DNA of 64,000 nt. Source: Crocinitomicaceae bacterium. GTDB taxonomy: Bacteria > Bacteroidota > Bacteroidia > Flavobacteriales_D > Crocinitomicaceae. Location of the stretch: NCBI GenBank assembly GCA_021740745.1, contig JAIOZF010000002.1:19354-83353 (forward strand), given 5' to 3'. Below are positions 28,930-36,983 of the stretch, piece after piece (positions within the stretch are counted from its first letter, which is position 1; each line of letters begins with the position of its first letter). The notes below the pieces were generated by a model, which was given only the letters and a program-made list of their open reading frames with translations, made no database searches and had not been told where the DNA came from. Both the position numbers and the translations under genes were made by a program.

Positions 28930-30372
28930 ATGCAAAAGAAGTTTTTGTCAAGTTTACTATTGATCATTGTGCTTAATTTATTGATTAAGCCCCTGGCCAT
29001 TTTTGGAATTGATGCAAGCGTTCAGAATAGAGTAGGAGCCAGTGCCTACGGATTGTATTTCTCACTTTTGAATCTTTCTTTTCTCTTTAACATCTTACTT
29101 GACGTTGGAATAAACAATTACACCACCAAAAACATTGCGCAATATCCTCATTTAGTCGGACGCTATTGGGGGAAAATAATGAGTTTTCGACTCATACTTT
29201 TCCTTTTGTACGCGGCATTAACGCTGATTATGGCGCTCGTTTTTGGCTACGATTCGAATCAATTAATGCTCTTAGGAGTATTGGTGTTTAACCAGCTTTT
29301 GGTGACCCTAATCGCTTTTGTTCGCAGTCATTTCGGCGGATTGCATTTATTTAAAACGGATGCCATTATTTCAGTACTCGATCGCCTGTTGTTAATTCTC
29401 ATTTGTGGTGCTGTCTTGTTTACGAATGTGACAAACGGCGAATTTCAAATTGAATGGTTTATATGGATGCAAACAGTTGCCTACGCCTTAACAGCAATTA
29501 CTGCTTTTGCCTTGTTAATTCATAAAACTGGACTTCCTAAATTTCGTTTGAACAAGGCATTTTCCTTCGCAATCTTACGCAAAAGTTATCCCTATGCCTT
29601 ACTGATTCTTTTAATGATGATTTATACACGAACAGATTCAGTGATGTTGGAACGGATTCATCCAAATGGCGCGTATGAAGCAGGAGTCTATGCACAAGGG
29701 TTTCGTTTGCTAGATGCACTCTTTATGTTCGGAATGATCTTCGCTAATTTGCTACTACCCATTTTTGCTCGGATGCTAAAACAGAAAAGCACAGACCTAG
29801 AAGCTTTGTTGAACCAATCAAGAAATTTATTAGTGGGAGGAGCAATTTTAATTGGATTCATTTGTCACGCGAATGCATCTGAAATTCTTTCCTTGATTTA
29901 TGAAAACAATGTGGCCGAATCAGTTCCTTCTTTTCAATTGCTAATGTGGTGTTTCATCGCAATGTCAATCAGTTTAATTTACGGAACACTCCTCACCGCT
30001 GGTGGGAATCTTAAATTTTTGAATCGAATTTCATTGGTTGGTGTTATTGCGAATATTGGAGTGAACTTTTATTTGATTCCCATTTATGGTGCAACCGGTG
30101 CGGCATTAGCAACCATTATTACGCAATCATTGACCGCTTTGGCACAATTGATTTATGCACATCAGTTTTTAAAATTGAATTTCCCAATGAAAACTATCTT
30201 GCATACCTTGGCATTGGTACTTTGGATGTTGTTAATGATTCGGTTTGTTCCTAGTGGAAATTATTTGCTATTCACGCAGATTATCGCAGGAACCGTCTTG
30301 CTTTTCTTACACCGATTTATTGATTTCCCTTCTCTCATTTCACTTGTAAAAAAAAGCGAATTGAAAAATTAG
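28930..30372 (+). CDS. Polysaccharide flippase (Wzx/MATE-like)
   Basis: 480 aa polytopic protein; 'GASAYGLYFSLLNLSFLFNILLDVGINNYTTKNIAQ'. Confidence 0.88.
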   Translation: MQKKFLSSLLLIIVLNLLIKPLAIFGIDASVQNRVGASAYGLYFSLLNLSFLFNILLDVGINNYTTKNIAQYPHLVGRYWGKIMSFRLILFLLYAALTLIMALVFGYDSNQLMLLGVLVFNQLLVTLIAFVRSHFGGLHLFKTDAIISVLDRLLLILICGAVLFTNVTNGEFQIEWFIWMQTVAYALTAITAFALLIHKTGLPKFRLNKAFSFAILRKSYPYALLILLMMIYTRTDSVMLERIHPNGAYEAGVYAQGFRLLDALFMFGMIFANLLLPIFARMLKQKSTDLEALLNQSRNLLVGGAILIGFICHANASEILSLIYENNVAESVPSFQLLMWCFIAMSISLIYGTLLTAGGNLKFLNRISLVGVIANIGVNFYLIPIYGATGAALATIITQSLTALAQLIYAHQFLKLNFPMKTILHTLALVLWMLLMIRFVPSGNYLLFTQIIAGTVLLFLHRFIDFPSLISLVKKSELKN

Positions 30373-31223
30373 CGAAGTGTAAATCCTAAATGAATTTCGT
30401 GTGAACCAGTACTGATTGAGCTTAGTTTGTTAATTGTTAAATCATACGAATACGAAAGATTGAATTTTTTTAATAGAGTATATCCAGCTGTGAAACAGAT
30501 GGCGTCTGAAGTTCTCCAAGTCAATCCTAACCAGTATTTGTTTTGATAACTCATTAATGCATTGATATCAGCACTCAACTTTACAAGATCTGTCCTAAGT
30601 AATACTTGCGGTAGGATTTGAAATTTCTCTTCATTTCCAAAAGAATAGTTAGCGAATAAATAGTAATGTCTGGCTTCAGTATAGTTTGAAGTACTGCGTG
30701 AATCAACTAGTTGCGTGACGCTAAATCCAGTTTTTAGTCGTTTAAATTTGTATGCAATTCCCAGATCTGGAGTAAAACCAAAACTTGTTTCATTTTGCGG
30801 AAGCATAGGATCATTCGAAGTTGTTGGTGGTATCCAATACGCTTCTATTTTCAATAGGTTGAAACCACCAGAAACTCCAAAGGATAACGAATGATTTTCA
30901 TTAAAAATTAAGTTATAGCTATAGTTTGCTTTTACTTGATTTAATTCAATAAATCCAATCTTTTCATGTAGATAAGTTAAACCAACTCCGCTATTCCATT
31001 TATTGATTTTTGCAGCGTAAGTAAGGAGTTGATTATCAGGTGCAGCATTCACTCCGTTCCATTGCCAACGGCCTATTGCGTGGGCCTCATGTCTTAATTC
31101 TAAACCAGTAAATGCTGGATTAAATTGTTGCTTGGTATTCCAAAATTGTGTAAAAATTGATTCTTGCTGTGAAAGTGTTTGACCGACAAACAATAGGAAG
31201 CCTAAAGACAAAATGTTTTTCAT
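30369..31223 (-). CDS. PorP/SprF family type IX secretion membrane protein
   Basis: 'QQESIFTQFWNTKQQFNPAFTGLELRHEAHAIGRWQWNG'. Confidence 0.9.
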   Translation of the reverse strand: MKNILSLGFLLFVGQTLSQQESIFTQFWNTKQQFNPAFTGLELRHEAHAIGRWQWNGVNAAPDNQLLTYAAKINKWNSGVGLTYLHEKIGFIELNQVKANYSYNLIFNENHSLSFGVSGGFNLLKIEAYWIPPTTSNDPMLPQNETSFGFTPDLGIAYKFKRLKTGFSVTQLVDSRSTSNYTEARHYYLFANYSFGNEEKFQILPQVLLRTDLVKLSADINALMSYQNKYWLGLTWRTSDAICFTAGYTLLKKFNLSYSYDLTINKLSSISTGSHEIHLGFTLR

Positions 31224-31364
31224 AGAAAGTTAAACAAGTCAAAGCGCTTAAAAGTTACATGACAGTAAAAAAGGCAAACTTGATAAAATAAATTTAAGCC
31301 TTCACAGTTATAAGTCATGGGATTGTGCAGAAAACTGTAAATTCGCACTGAAAATTTGGATTGA

Positions 31365-32360
31365 ATGACTGAACAAACAACTATACTTGACACAGAAAGA
31401 CAGAATTTATTGGTTTTTGTCTGGAGAAAAAGAAAAATCATTATTATTGTCACAGCAGCAGCAGCAGTAGTATCTATCATCGCATCATTTTTAATGACAC
31501 CTTTGTTTCGATCTACAGCGATTGTATTCCCTGCAGCAACAAGTACCGTATCCTTCTCAGAGCAACGAAATGCGAAAGCAGCTGCGATGGATTTTGGTGA
31601 AGAAGAACAAGCAGAACAGTTAGTTCAGATCTTGCAATCTTCCCGTATTCGCGATAAAATTGTGGAAGAATTTGATTTGTTTAAGCATTATGACATCGAT
31701 GATACTGATCCAAATAAGCATTACAAATTAGTAAAGCAATATGAACAACATGTGTTGTTTGTTAGAACGCGTTATGGATCAATTCAAATTGATGTGTTAG
31801 ATCGCAATCCTCAACAAGCGGCTGATATGGCTAATAAAATTGTTGATTTGATAGATAGTGTGAAGAATGACATGGTAGCTGAGCGAACGCTTCCAGCATT
31901 TGAAATCAACAAGCGTAAGAAGCAACAAATGGAAACAGAACGAGAAACTGTTTTGCATAAATTAGATAGTTTGAGTGAGTTAGGTGTTGTTTCCTTAGAA
32001 GGGCGTACAAACTTGTTCCAAGCTTATGTGGATTCCAAAAGCGCAACTGAAAAGGCAGAAATCAAAAAAATGATTGATGTCAACTTGAAGCATGGGTCTG
32101 CCTTTGATGGATTGGAGTTTATCCGTAACGAGAAAATTACCAAATTGGAGGAGTTCCTGGAATCATACGAACAAGCAGAATCAGATGCAAACACCTTGTT
32201 CAACCATAAATTCGTAGTAGAAAAAGCAGTTGTTGCAGACAAGAAAGACAAGCCGAAGCGTATGATTATTGTGTTGCTTTCTACAATAGGCGCTTTTCTG
32301 TTCATGGTATTCGCACTGTTGATCAGTGATCGATTGAAGGAATTGAAGAAAATTGCTTAA
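31365..32360 (+). CDS. Wzz-like chain length determinant protein
   Basis: N-terminal TM, 'TPLFRSTAIVFPA', 'AADMANKIVDLID', C-terminal TM. Confidence 0.85.
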   Translation: MTEQTTILDTERQNLLVFVWRKRKIIIIVTAAAAVVSIIASFLMTPLFRSTAIVFPAATSTVSFSEQRNAKAAAMDFGEEEQAEQLVQILQSSRIRDKIVEEFDLFKHYDIDDTDPNKHYKLVKQYEQHVLFVRTRYGSIQIDVLDRNPQQAADMANKIVDLIDSVKNDMVAERTLPAFEINKRKKQQMETERETVLHKLDSLSELGVVSLEGRTNLFQAYVDSKSATEKAEIKKMIDVNLKHGSAFDGLEFIRNEKITKLEEFLESYEQAESDANTLFNHKFVVEKAVVADKKDKPKRMIIVLLSTIGAFLFMVFALLISDRLKELKKIA

Positions 32361-32363
32361 TCC

Positions 32364-33812
32364 TTGCAACTCGACAAGCGAAATAGTCTTTTTCTCTTAG
32401 CAGGAATCGCATATATTTTACTTTCTGTGTATTTCACATGGAGAGACCAAGCGTATTTGTCTCTTTTTCCAATTGGTTTATTGGCGGTTTACTTCGCGAT
32501 ATTTTATTCGGAATGGACTTTTTTGAGTATCGCTTTTCTCACTCCAATTTCTATCAATATTGAAGAATACACGAATAGTTTTGGACTCTTTATCCCAACT
32601 GAGCCGATGCTTTTTGGGTTCATGTTGCTTTTCATGCTGCTTCAATTTAGAAAACCAATTTTAAATCCAGATATTTGGAAAAACCCCATTATTTGGGCGG
32701 TTGGTTTTTATCTTTTTTGGGTTTTTATCACTTCCATCACAAGTATAAATCCAACAGCATCCTTTAAGTTTTTGCTTGCTCGTTTATGGTTTATTGTTCC
32801 TGTTTTGTTGTTTGGGACCTACATTTTCCGTGATTCAATTAACATTAAACGCTTTCTTTGGCTCTTCATTCTAGGGATGATGATTGCCATTATGTATACC
32901 TTGGTAGTACATGCCAGTTATCGATTTGGTGAGAAAGAAGGACATTGGGTAATGTGGCCATTCTTCAAAGATCATACGATTTATGGTGCCATTGTAGCGT
33001 TAATTGTTCCGCTCGTTTTTGGTTTGTATTTTTCGAAGAAACATAGCCCACTTATTCAAGCCATCATTATTTCGATGATTGGAATTACCTTACTTGGTTT
33101 GTATTTTTCTTACACACGTGCCGCTTGGCTGAGCATTTTTGCCGCCTTAGGCGTTTGGGCCTTGATTCATTTCAAAATTAAATTCAGTTTAGTTGCGGGT
33201 ATAACATTGTTTTTAGGGACAACCCTCTTCTTTTCTTGGGACGCCATCCAAATGGAATTGGCGCGCAACAAATCTGAACACACCACTGAAGAATTTGGCG
33301 AAAAGTTGCAATCTGCAACCAACGTAACAACGGATGCATCCAATCTTGAACGAATCAATCGTTGGTCGTGTGCAATATCCATGTTTGAAGAACGACCTAT
33401 GTTTGGATTTGGTCCAGGAACGTATGCCTTTGAATATGCGCGTTTTCAAGATCCTGAAAATTTGACAATCATTTCAACCAACTTTGGAGATGCGGGAAAT
33501 GCGCATAGCGAATATTTGGGTCCACTCGCCGAAATGGGTGCAATTGGTTTTATAGCCATGCTATTGATTGTAAGCGCGATTTTTTACAAAGGCATCACCT
33601 TGTATAATCAATGGCCAAAAGAGGACAGAGAGATGCGAATTATCATCTTATCGATGATTTTATCGTTGACAACTTACTTTGTTCACGGAATATTAAACAA
33701 TTTCATGGATACCGATAAAGCTGCTGTTCCAATTTGGGCAATGTGTGCCGCTTTTATCGCCTTGGAGATTTCTTTGAAAAGAAAAGCAGAGATAAGTAAG
33801 AAATTATCTTAG
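32364..33812 (+). CDS. O-antigen ligase-like polytopic membrane protein
   Basis: Multi-TM; 'SCAISMFEERPMFGFGPGTYAFEYARF...NAHSEYLGPLAEMGAIGF'; TTG start. Confidence 0.88.
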   Translation: MQLDKRNSLFLLAGIAYILLSVYFTWRDQAYLSLFPIGLLAVYFAIFYSEWTFLSIAFLTPISINIEEYTNSFGLFIPTEPMLFGFMLLFMLLQFRKPILNPDIWKNPIIWAVGFYLFWVFITSITSINPTASFKFLLARLWFIVPVLLFGTYIFRDSINIKRFLWLFILGMMIAIMYTLVVHASYRFGEKEGHWVMWPFFKDHTIYGAIVALIVPLVFGLYFSKKHSPLIQAIIISMIGITLLGLYFSYTRAAWLSIFAALGVWALIHFKIKFSLVAGITLFLGTTLFFSWDAIQMELARNKSEHTTEEFGEKLQSATNVTTDASNLERINRWSCAISMFEERPMFGFGPGTYAFEYARFQDPENLTIISTNFGDAGNAHSEYLGPLAEMGAIGFIAMLLIVSAIFYKGITLYNQWPKEDREMRIIILSMILSLTTYFVHGILNNFMDTDKAAVPIWAMCAAFIALEISLKRKAEISKKLS

Positions 33813-33858
33813 CCAGAAAATTCTAAAAATCCTTAACATCAATTAATTAACTTTTTTT

Positions 33859-33885
33859 GTTTACACTAAACTGTTTAGTGTAAAC
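33859..33885. promoter_or_regulatory. 27-bp perfect palindrome, left copy: candidate operator
   Basis: GTTTACACTAAAC-T-GTTTAGTGTAAAC. Confidence 0.8.
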
Positions 33886-33892
33886 TATTTTA

Positions 33893-33900
33893 TATTTTTG
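33893..33900 (+). promoter_or_regulatory. Candidate -7 element TATTTTTG
   Basis: TAnnTTTG match 13 nt before the ATG at 33914, immediately after the palindrome. Confidence 0.5.
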
Positions 33901-33913
33901 TCTAAATGATTTT

Positions 33914-34891
33914 ATGAAATCTGAAGATAAAATACTTTCATTTCTATCAACAAAGGAAATGAGTACTGTTGAAGAGTTAACAATTAACTTGGGTTTTTCA
34001 CGTCAATATATCCATAAACTTTTGGATAGACTCATTAGCAAAGAGATGGTAGAAAAAAACGGTAGAATCCCACATGTCTATTATCGCATTTCTGACAATA
34101 GTAAACAACAAGAAATACCAAAAATCAAATTAGAAAACGAGCGTTTTTTGAATGATCATTTTTTACTTGTACAAGCCATGGGTACTATGCTACAAGGAAT
34201 TGAAGCAATGCAATATTGGTGTGTAATTCAGGATTTAGATTTTAATAAAACTGCAGATGAATACATTGCAACGAGAAAAAAATACCTCAATTATCTTAAC
34301 AATGATGGTTTTATAAATGGTTTACAAAAAATGCAAAGTACCAAAGGGATCAAAGAAATCGGTGTAGACCATCTTTTTTACTTGGATTTTTATGCAATTG
34401 AACGGTTTGGAAAAACCAGACTTGGAACATTAATGCATTACGCTAAACAAGGTCAAAATAAATCTTTGATGAAAATTATTGTGTCCGAAATAAAATATCG
34501 AATAGCAAATTTCATAGATGAACATCAAATTGAAGCCATTGTTTATGTTCCACCAACAATCAAACGGACAGTTCAAATTATGGATTATTTCGAAAAATAT
34601 CTTGGGATTACTTTACCTCAGATTAAGGTAAAAAAAATTAGAAACAGTATTGTAATACCTCAAAAAGCACTTTCAAAACTCGTCGAACGAATTGAAAATG
34701 CGAAAAAAACTTTCTATGTTGGAGAAAATATTTCTTACCAAAAAGTATTAATCCTGGATGACGCTGTTGGCAGTGGAGCAACAATAAATGAAATTGCATT
34801 AAAAATTAAAAATGCAGGTCTGGCAAAAGAAGTTTATGGTTTGGCTGTTACAGGTAGTTTTAAAGGTTTTGACATAATTTCAGAAATTTAG
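33914..34891 (+). CDS. Winged HTH regulator with C-terminal phosphoribosyltransferase-like domain
   Basis: N-terminal HTH 'MSTVEELTINLGFSRQYIHKLLDRLISKEMVEKNGRIPHVYYRI'; PRPP-loop-like 'VLILDDAVGSGATINEIALKIK'. Confidence 0.85.
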   Translation: MKSEDKILSFLSTKEMSTVEELTINLGFSRQYIHKLLDRLISKEMVEKNGRIPHVYYRISDNSKQQEIPKIKLENERFLNDHFLLVQAMGTMLQGIEAMQYWCVIQDLDFNKTADEYIATRKKYLNYLNNDGFINGLQKMQSTKGIKEIGVDHLFYLDFYAIERFGKTRLGTLMHYAKQGQNKSLMKIIVSEIKYRIANFIDEHQIEAIVYVPPTIKRTVQIMDYFEKYLGITLPQIKVKKIRNSIVIPQKALSKLVERIENAKKTFYVGENISYQKVLILDDAVGSGATINEIALKIKNAGLAKEVYGLAVTGSFKGFDIISEI

Positions 34892-34917
34892 TTTACACTA
34901 AACTGTTTAGTGTAAAC
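34891..34917. promoter_or_regulatory. 27-bp perfect palindrome, right copy, overlapping the stop codon
   Basis: Identical GTTTACACTAAACTGTTTAGTGTAAAC; its first G is the last base of the TAG stop. Confidence 0.8.
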
Positions 34918-35007
34918 ATATTTTCCTCCGCACAAAAAATTCTTTTCATTGCTATTTTATACAAAGGAATTTCGCTCTGTATTCTATCACCAAAAGAGCA
35001 TATCGCT

Positions 35008-36567
35008 TTAAGTTTGGAATAACCAATAAACCATCCCAAGATTTAAGAGTAACAATAACAATCCGAGGCCAAAAGCGATAATTAATTGCTTGGACAAGGA
35101 TTGCCTTGAGGGAAGAATTGCTAAAAATCTTTTTAGTGTAGGTTCAGAATCTTTTCTAGTTAAGAAAGTTACTGTTAACCAAATTAGTGTTGTTATAATA
35201 GTTACAACAATCATTTGAAAAGCAAATGGATTCAGATAGGTGAAATTAAAACTCTGCGGAAATTGGTATTTATAATATTCACAAATTAAGGTCACAATAC
35301 AACTGCTCAACATAGCTGATAATTGCGACCATGCATTAATTCTCATCCAAAACCATCTTAAGATATAAACAGGAGCTACTCCAGCAGAAATAGAGAAAAC
35401 GACAAGAATTAAAAATTGGAGGCTTGAACTACTTTGTGCAATTAATACTGCCGTTGCGGAAAGGAGTATCATGCTAATAAATGAAATATAGGCGTAATGT
35501 TTCTCCGTCCTATTTTTAAAAAGATATGTTTTATAAAAGTCAATTGTTAAAAATGAGCCTCCCCAATTCATAAGGGATTCTGAGGTTGAAATAAACATCG
35601 CAAAAAATCCTAATAAGCAAAGAGACGATAACCAATCTGGTACAACATTAAAAATCATTTCAATAAATCCCGCTTCTGACGCGGCAGTTTTTTGCAGTGA
35701 AATTGCCATCACAGCCATGCTTAAAATAACAAGAGAAAGGATGGAATATAAAATTATTGGTAAAATTGCTGCTTTAACAACATTCCACGTTCCTTTTGTT
35801 GCGGTATAACGTGCCATTTCCGGTCCACCACCATCAAAAAGCTGAGCACTCCACCATTGAATTCCCAGAAAGACAAAAAACAAACCCCATTCTTGGTGTT
35901 CATTTTTTGGCGGAAATAGCGCTGTTTTTGCCATGTCACCATCCTGAAATTGAACCACCGAATTGCTTAAACCGCCTGAATTATGGTATAAATAATAAAA
36001 GGCAATACTTAGGCTAATAAAATACAACAAGGCATGAAAACCATCTAGTTTGATTTTTAGTTGAAAACTATTTTTTAATGCAAAAAGCACTAAAATCGCT
36101 CCGATAATCCAAACAGAATTTGTTTGAGAAAGGATATAATTCGTTTCTATTACTCTACTAAACGCCAAAATATGGAAACTCAAAAGAAAGGCTACAACAA
36201 TTCCGCCGACATAAACGGATCTAAATTGGTGTAAAATTCTCGCGGACTTACCAGAAAAGCGAAACAAAAGAAATTGATTATCGGTAATGAAGTCGAGTTT
36301 CGACCATAGCGGTGCAAGTACGATTGGTACAACCAAAGCTCCAAGAAAGCTCGGCCAAAAAATCCATAAACCCCAAATGCCTTTTTCTTCAATTATTCCT
36401 GTTAATACTTGTCCTTGTTCAACCGAAACGTAATACATCAACAAGGATATTCCAGAAACAAACCACGAAACTTTTTTCGTAGTCTTAAAAATACCTTCAC
36501 CAATATTTTTCCGCTGGAAATAGGTAATGGTGATGATTATAATGGCATATAAAAGGAAAATGAGCAT
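35008..36567 (-). CDS. Sodium:solute symporter (SSS family)
   Basis: Polytopic 519 aa; 'KKVSWFVSGISLLMYYVSVEQGQVLTGIIEEKGIWGLWIFWPSFLGALVV', 'GLFFVFLGIQWWSAQLFDGGGPEMARYTATKG'. Confidence 0.88.
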   Translation of the reverse strand: MLIFLLYAIIIITITYFQRKNIGEGIFKTTKKVSWFVSGISLLMYYVSVEQGQVLTGIIEEKGIWGLWIFWPSFLGALVVPIVLAPLWSKLDFITDNQFLLFRFSGKSARILHQFRSVYVGGIVVAFLLSFHILAFSRVIETNYILSQTNSVWIIGAILVLFALKNSFQLKIKLDGFHALLYFISLSIAFYYLYHNSGGLSNSVVQFQDGDMAKTALFPPKNEHQEWGLFFVFLGIQWWSAQLFDGGGPEMARYTATKGTWNVVKAAILPIILYSILSLVILSMAVMAISLQKTAASEAGFIEMIFNVVPDWLSSLCLLGFFAMFISTSESLMNWGGSFLTIDFYKTYLFKNRTEKHYAYISFISMILLSATAVLIAQSSSSLQFLILVVFSISAGVAPVYILRWFWMRINAWSQLSAMLSSCIVTLICEYYKYQFPQSFNFTYLNPFAFQMIVVTIITTLIWLTVTFLTRKDSEPTLKRFLAILPSRQSLSKQLIIAFGLGLLLLLLNLGMVYWLFQT

Positions 36568-36655
36568 TTAAACTAATCCGATTTTTAATCAACTTACTTT
36601 AAATATTGTTTTGTAAACTGAAATCACTCCCTGAAAGTACTATTTTAAAATAAAA

Positions 36656-36676
36656 AATCTCCTTTTTGAGGAGATT
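36656..36676 (-). terminator. Hairpin with U-tract on the minus strand
   Basis: AATCTCCT ttttg AGGAGATT; minus strand continues TTTTTTATTTT. Confidence 0.65.
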
Positions 36677-36736
36677 CTTAGGCGTTAGGTTGGTTAGGAA
36701 GTTATAAAATATAGGTTTATTTTTTAATCAACTTTG

Positions 36737-36802
36737 GAACAAAACATGCATTCCTTTGCAAAACAAACAGGCCAAACGTGGGTATTTGAGCTGTTGGAGT
36801 GA
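36737..36802 (+). pseudogene. C-terminal remnant of a paralog of the 40991-42235 gene
   Basis: EQNMHSFAKQTGQTWVFELLE* vs intact KKNIHSFAKQTGQTWVFDLLE*; preceded by an in-frame stop. Confidence 0.85.
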
Positions 36803-36834
36803 GGTTAAAGTTTCAACTGAACCTAATTCATTCC

Positions 36835-36936
36835 TTACGTCATGTGATCTTGCACATACGCTGCACTTCCTCCTTCCTTTGGATCAATGAACCAAAAATC
36901 TCTTTTTGGATTACCAAAGCCTAGTGTCTTTGCTTC
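36835..36936 (-). pseudogene. C-terminal remnant of an unidentified minus-strand gene
   Basis: Minus translation ...IEAKTLGFGNPKRDFWFIDPKEGGSAAYVQDHMT*. Confidence 0.5.
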
Positions 36937-36983
36937 AATTTTTATATATATTATCCTCTTACAATTTAATAAAAAATAAATTT

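Noticed and set aside
33859-34917. Idea that the HTH-PRTase gene is part of a retron
   Set aside because: PRTase/HTH proteins might suggest this, but there is no reverse transcriptase and no visible msr/msd in the flanks
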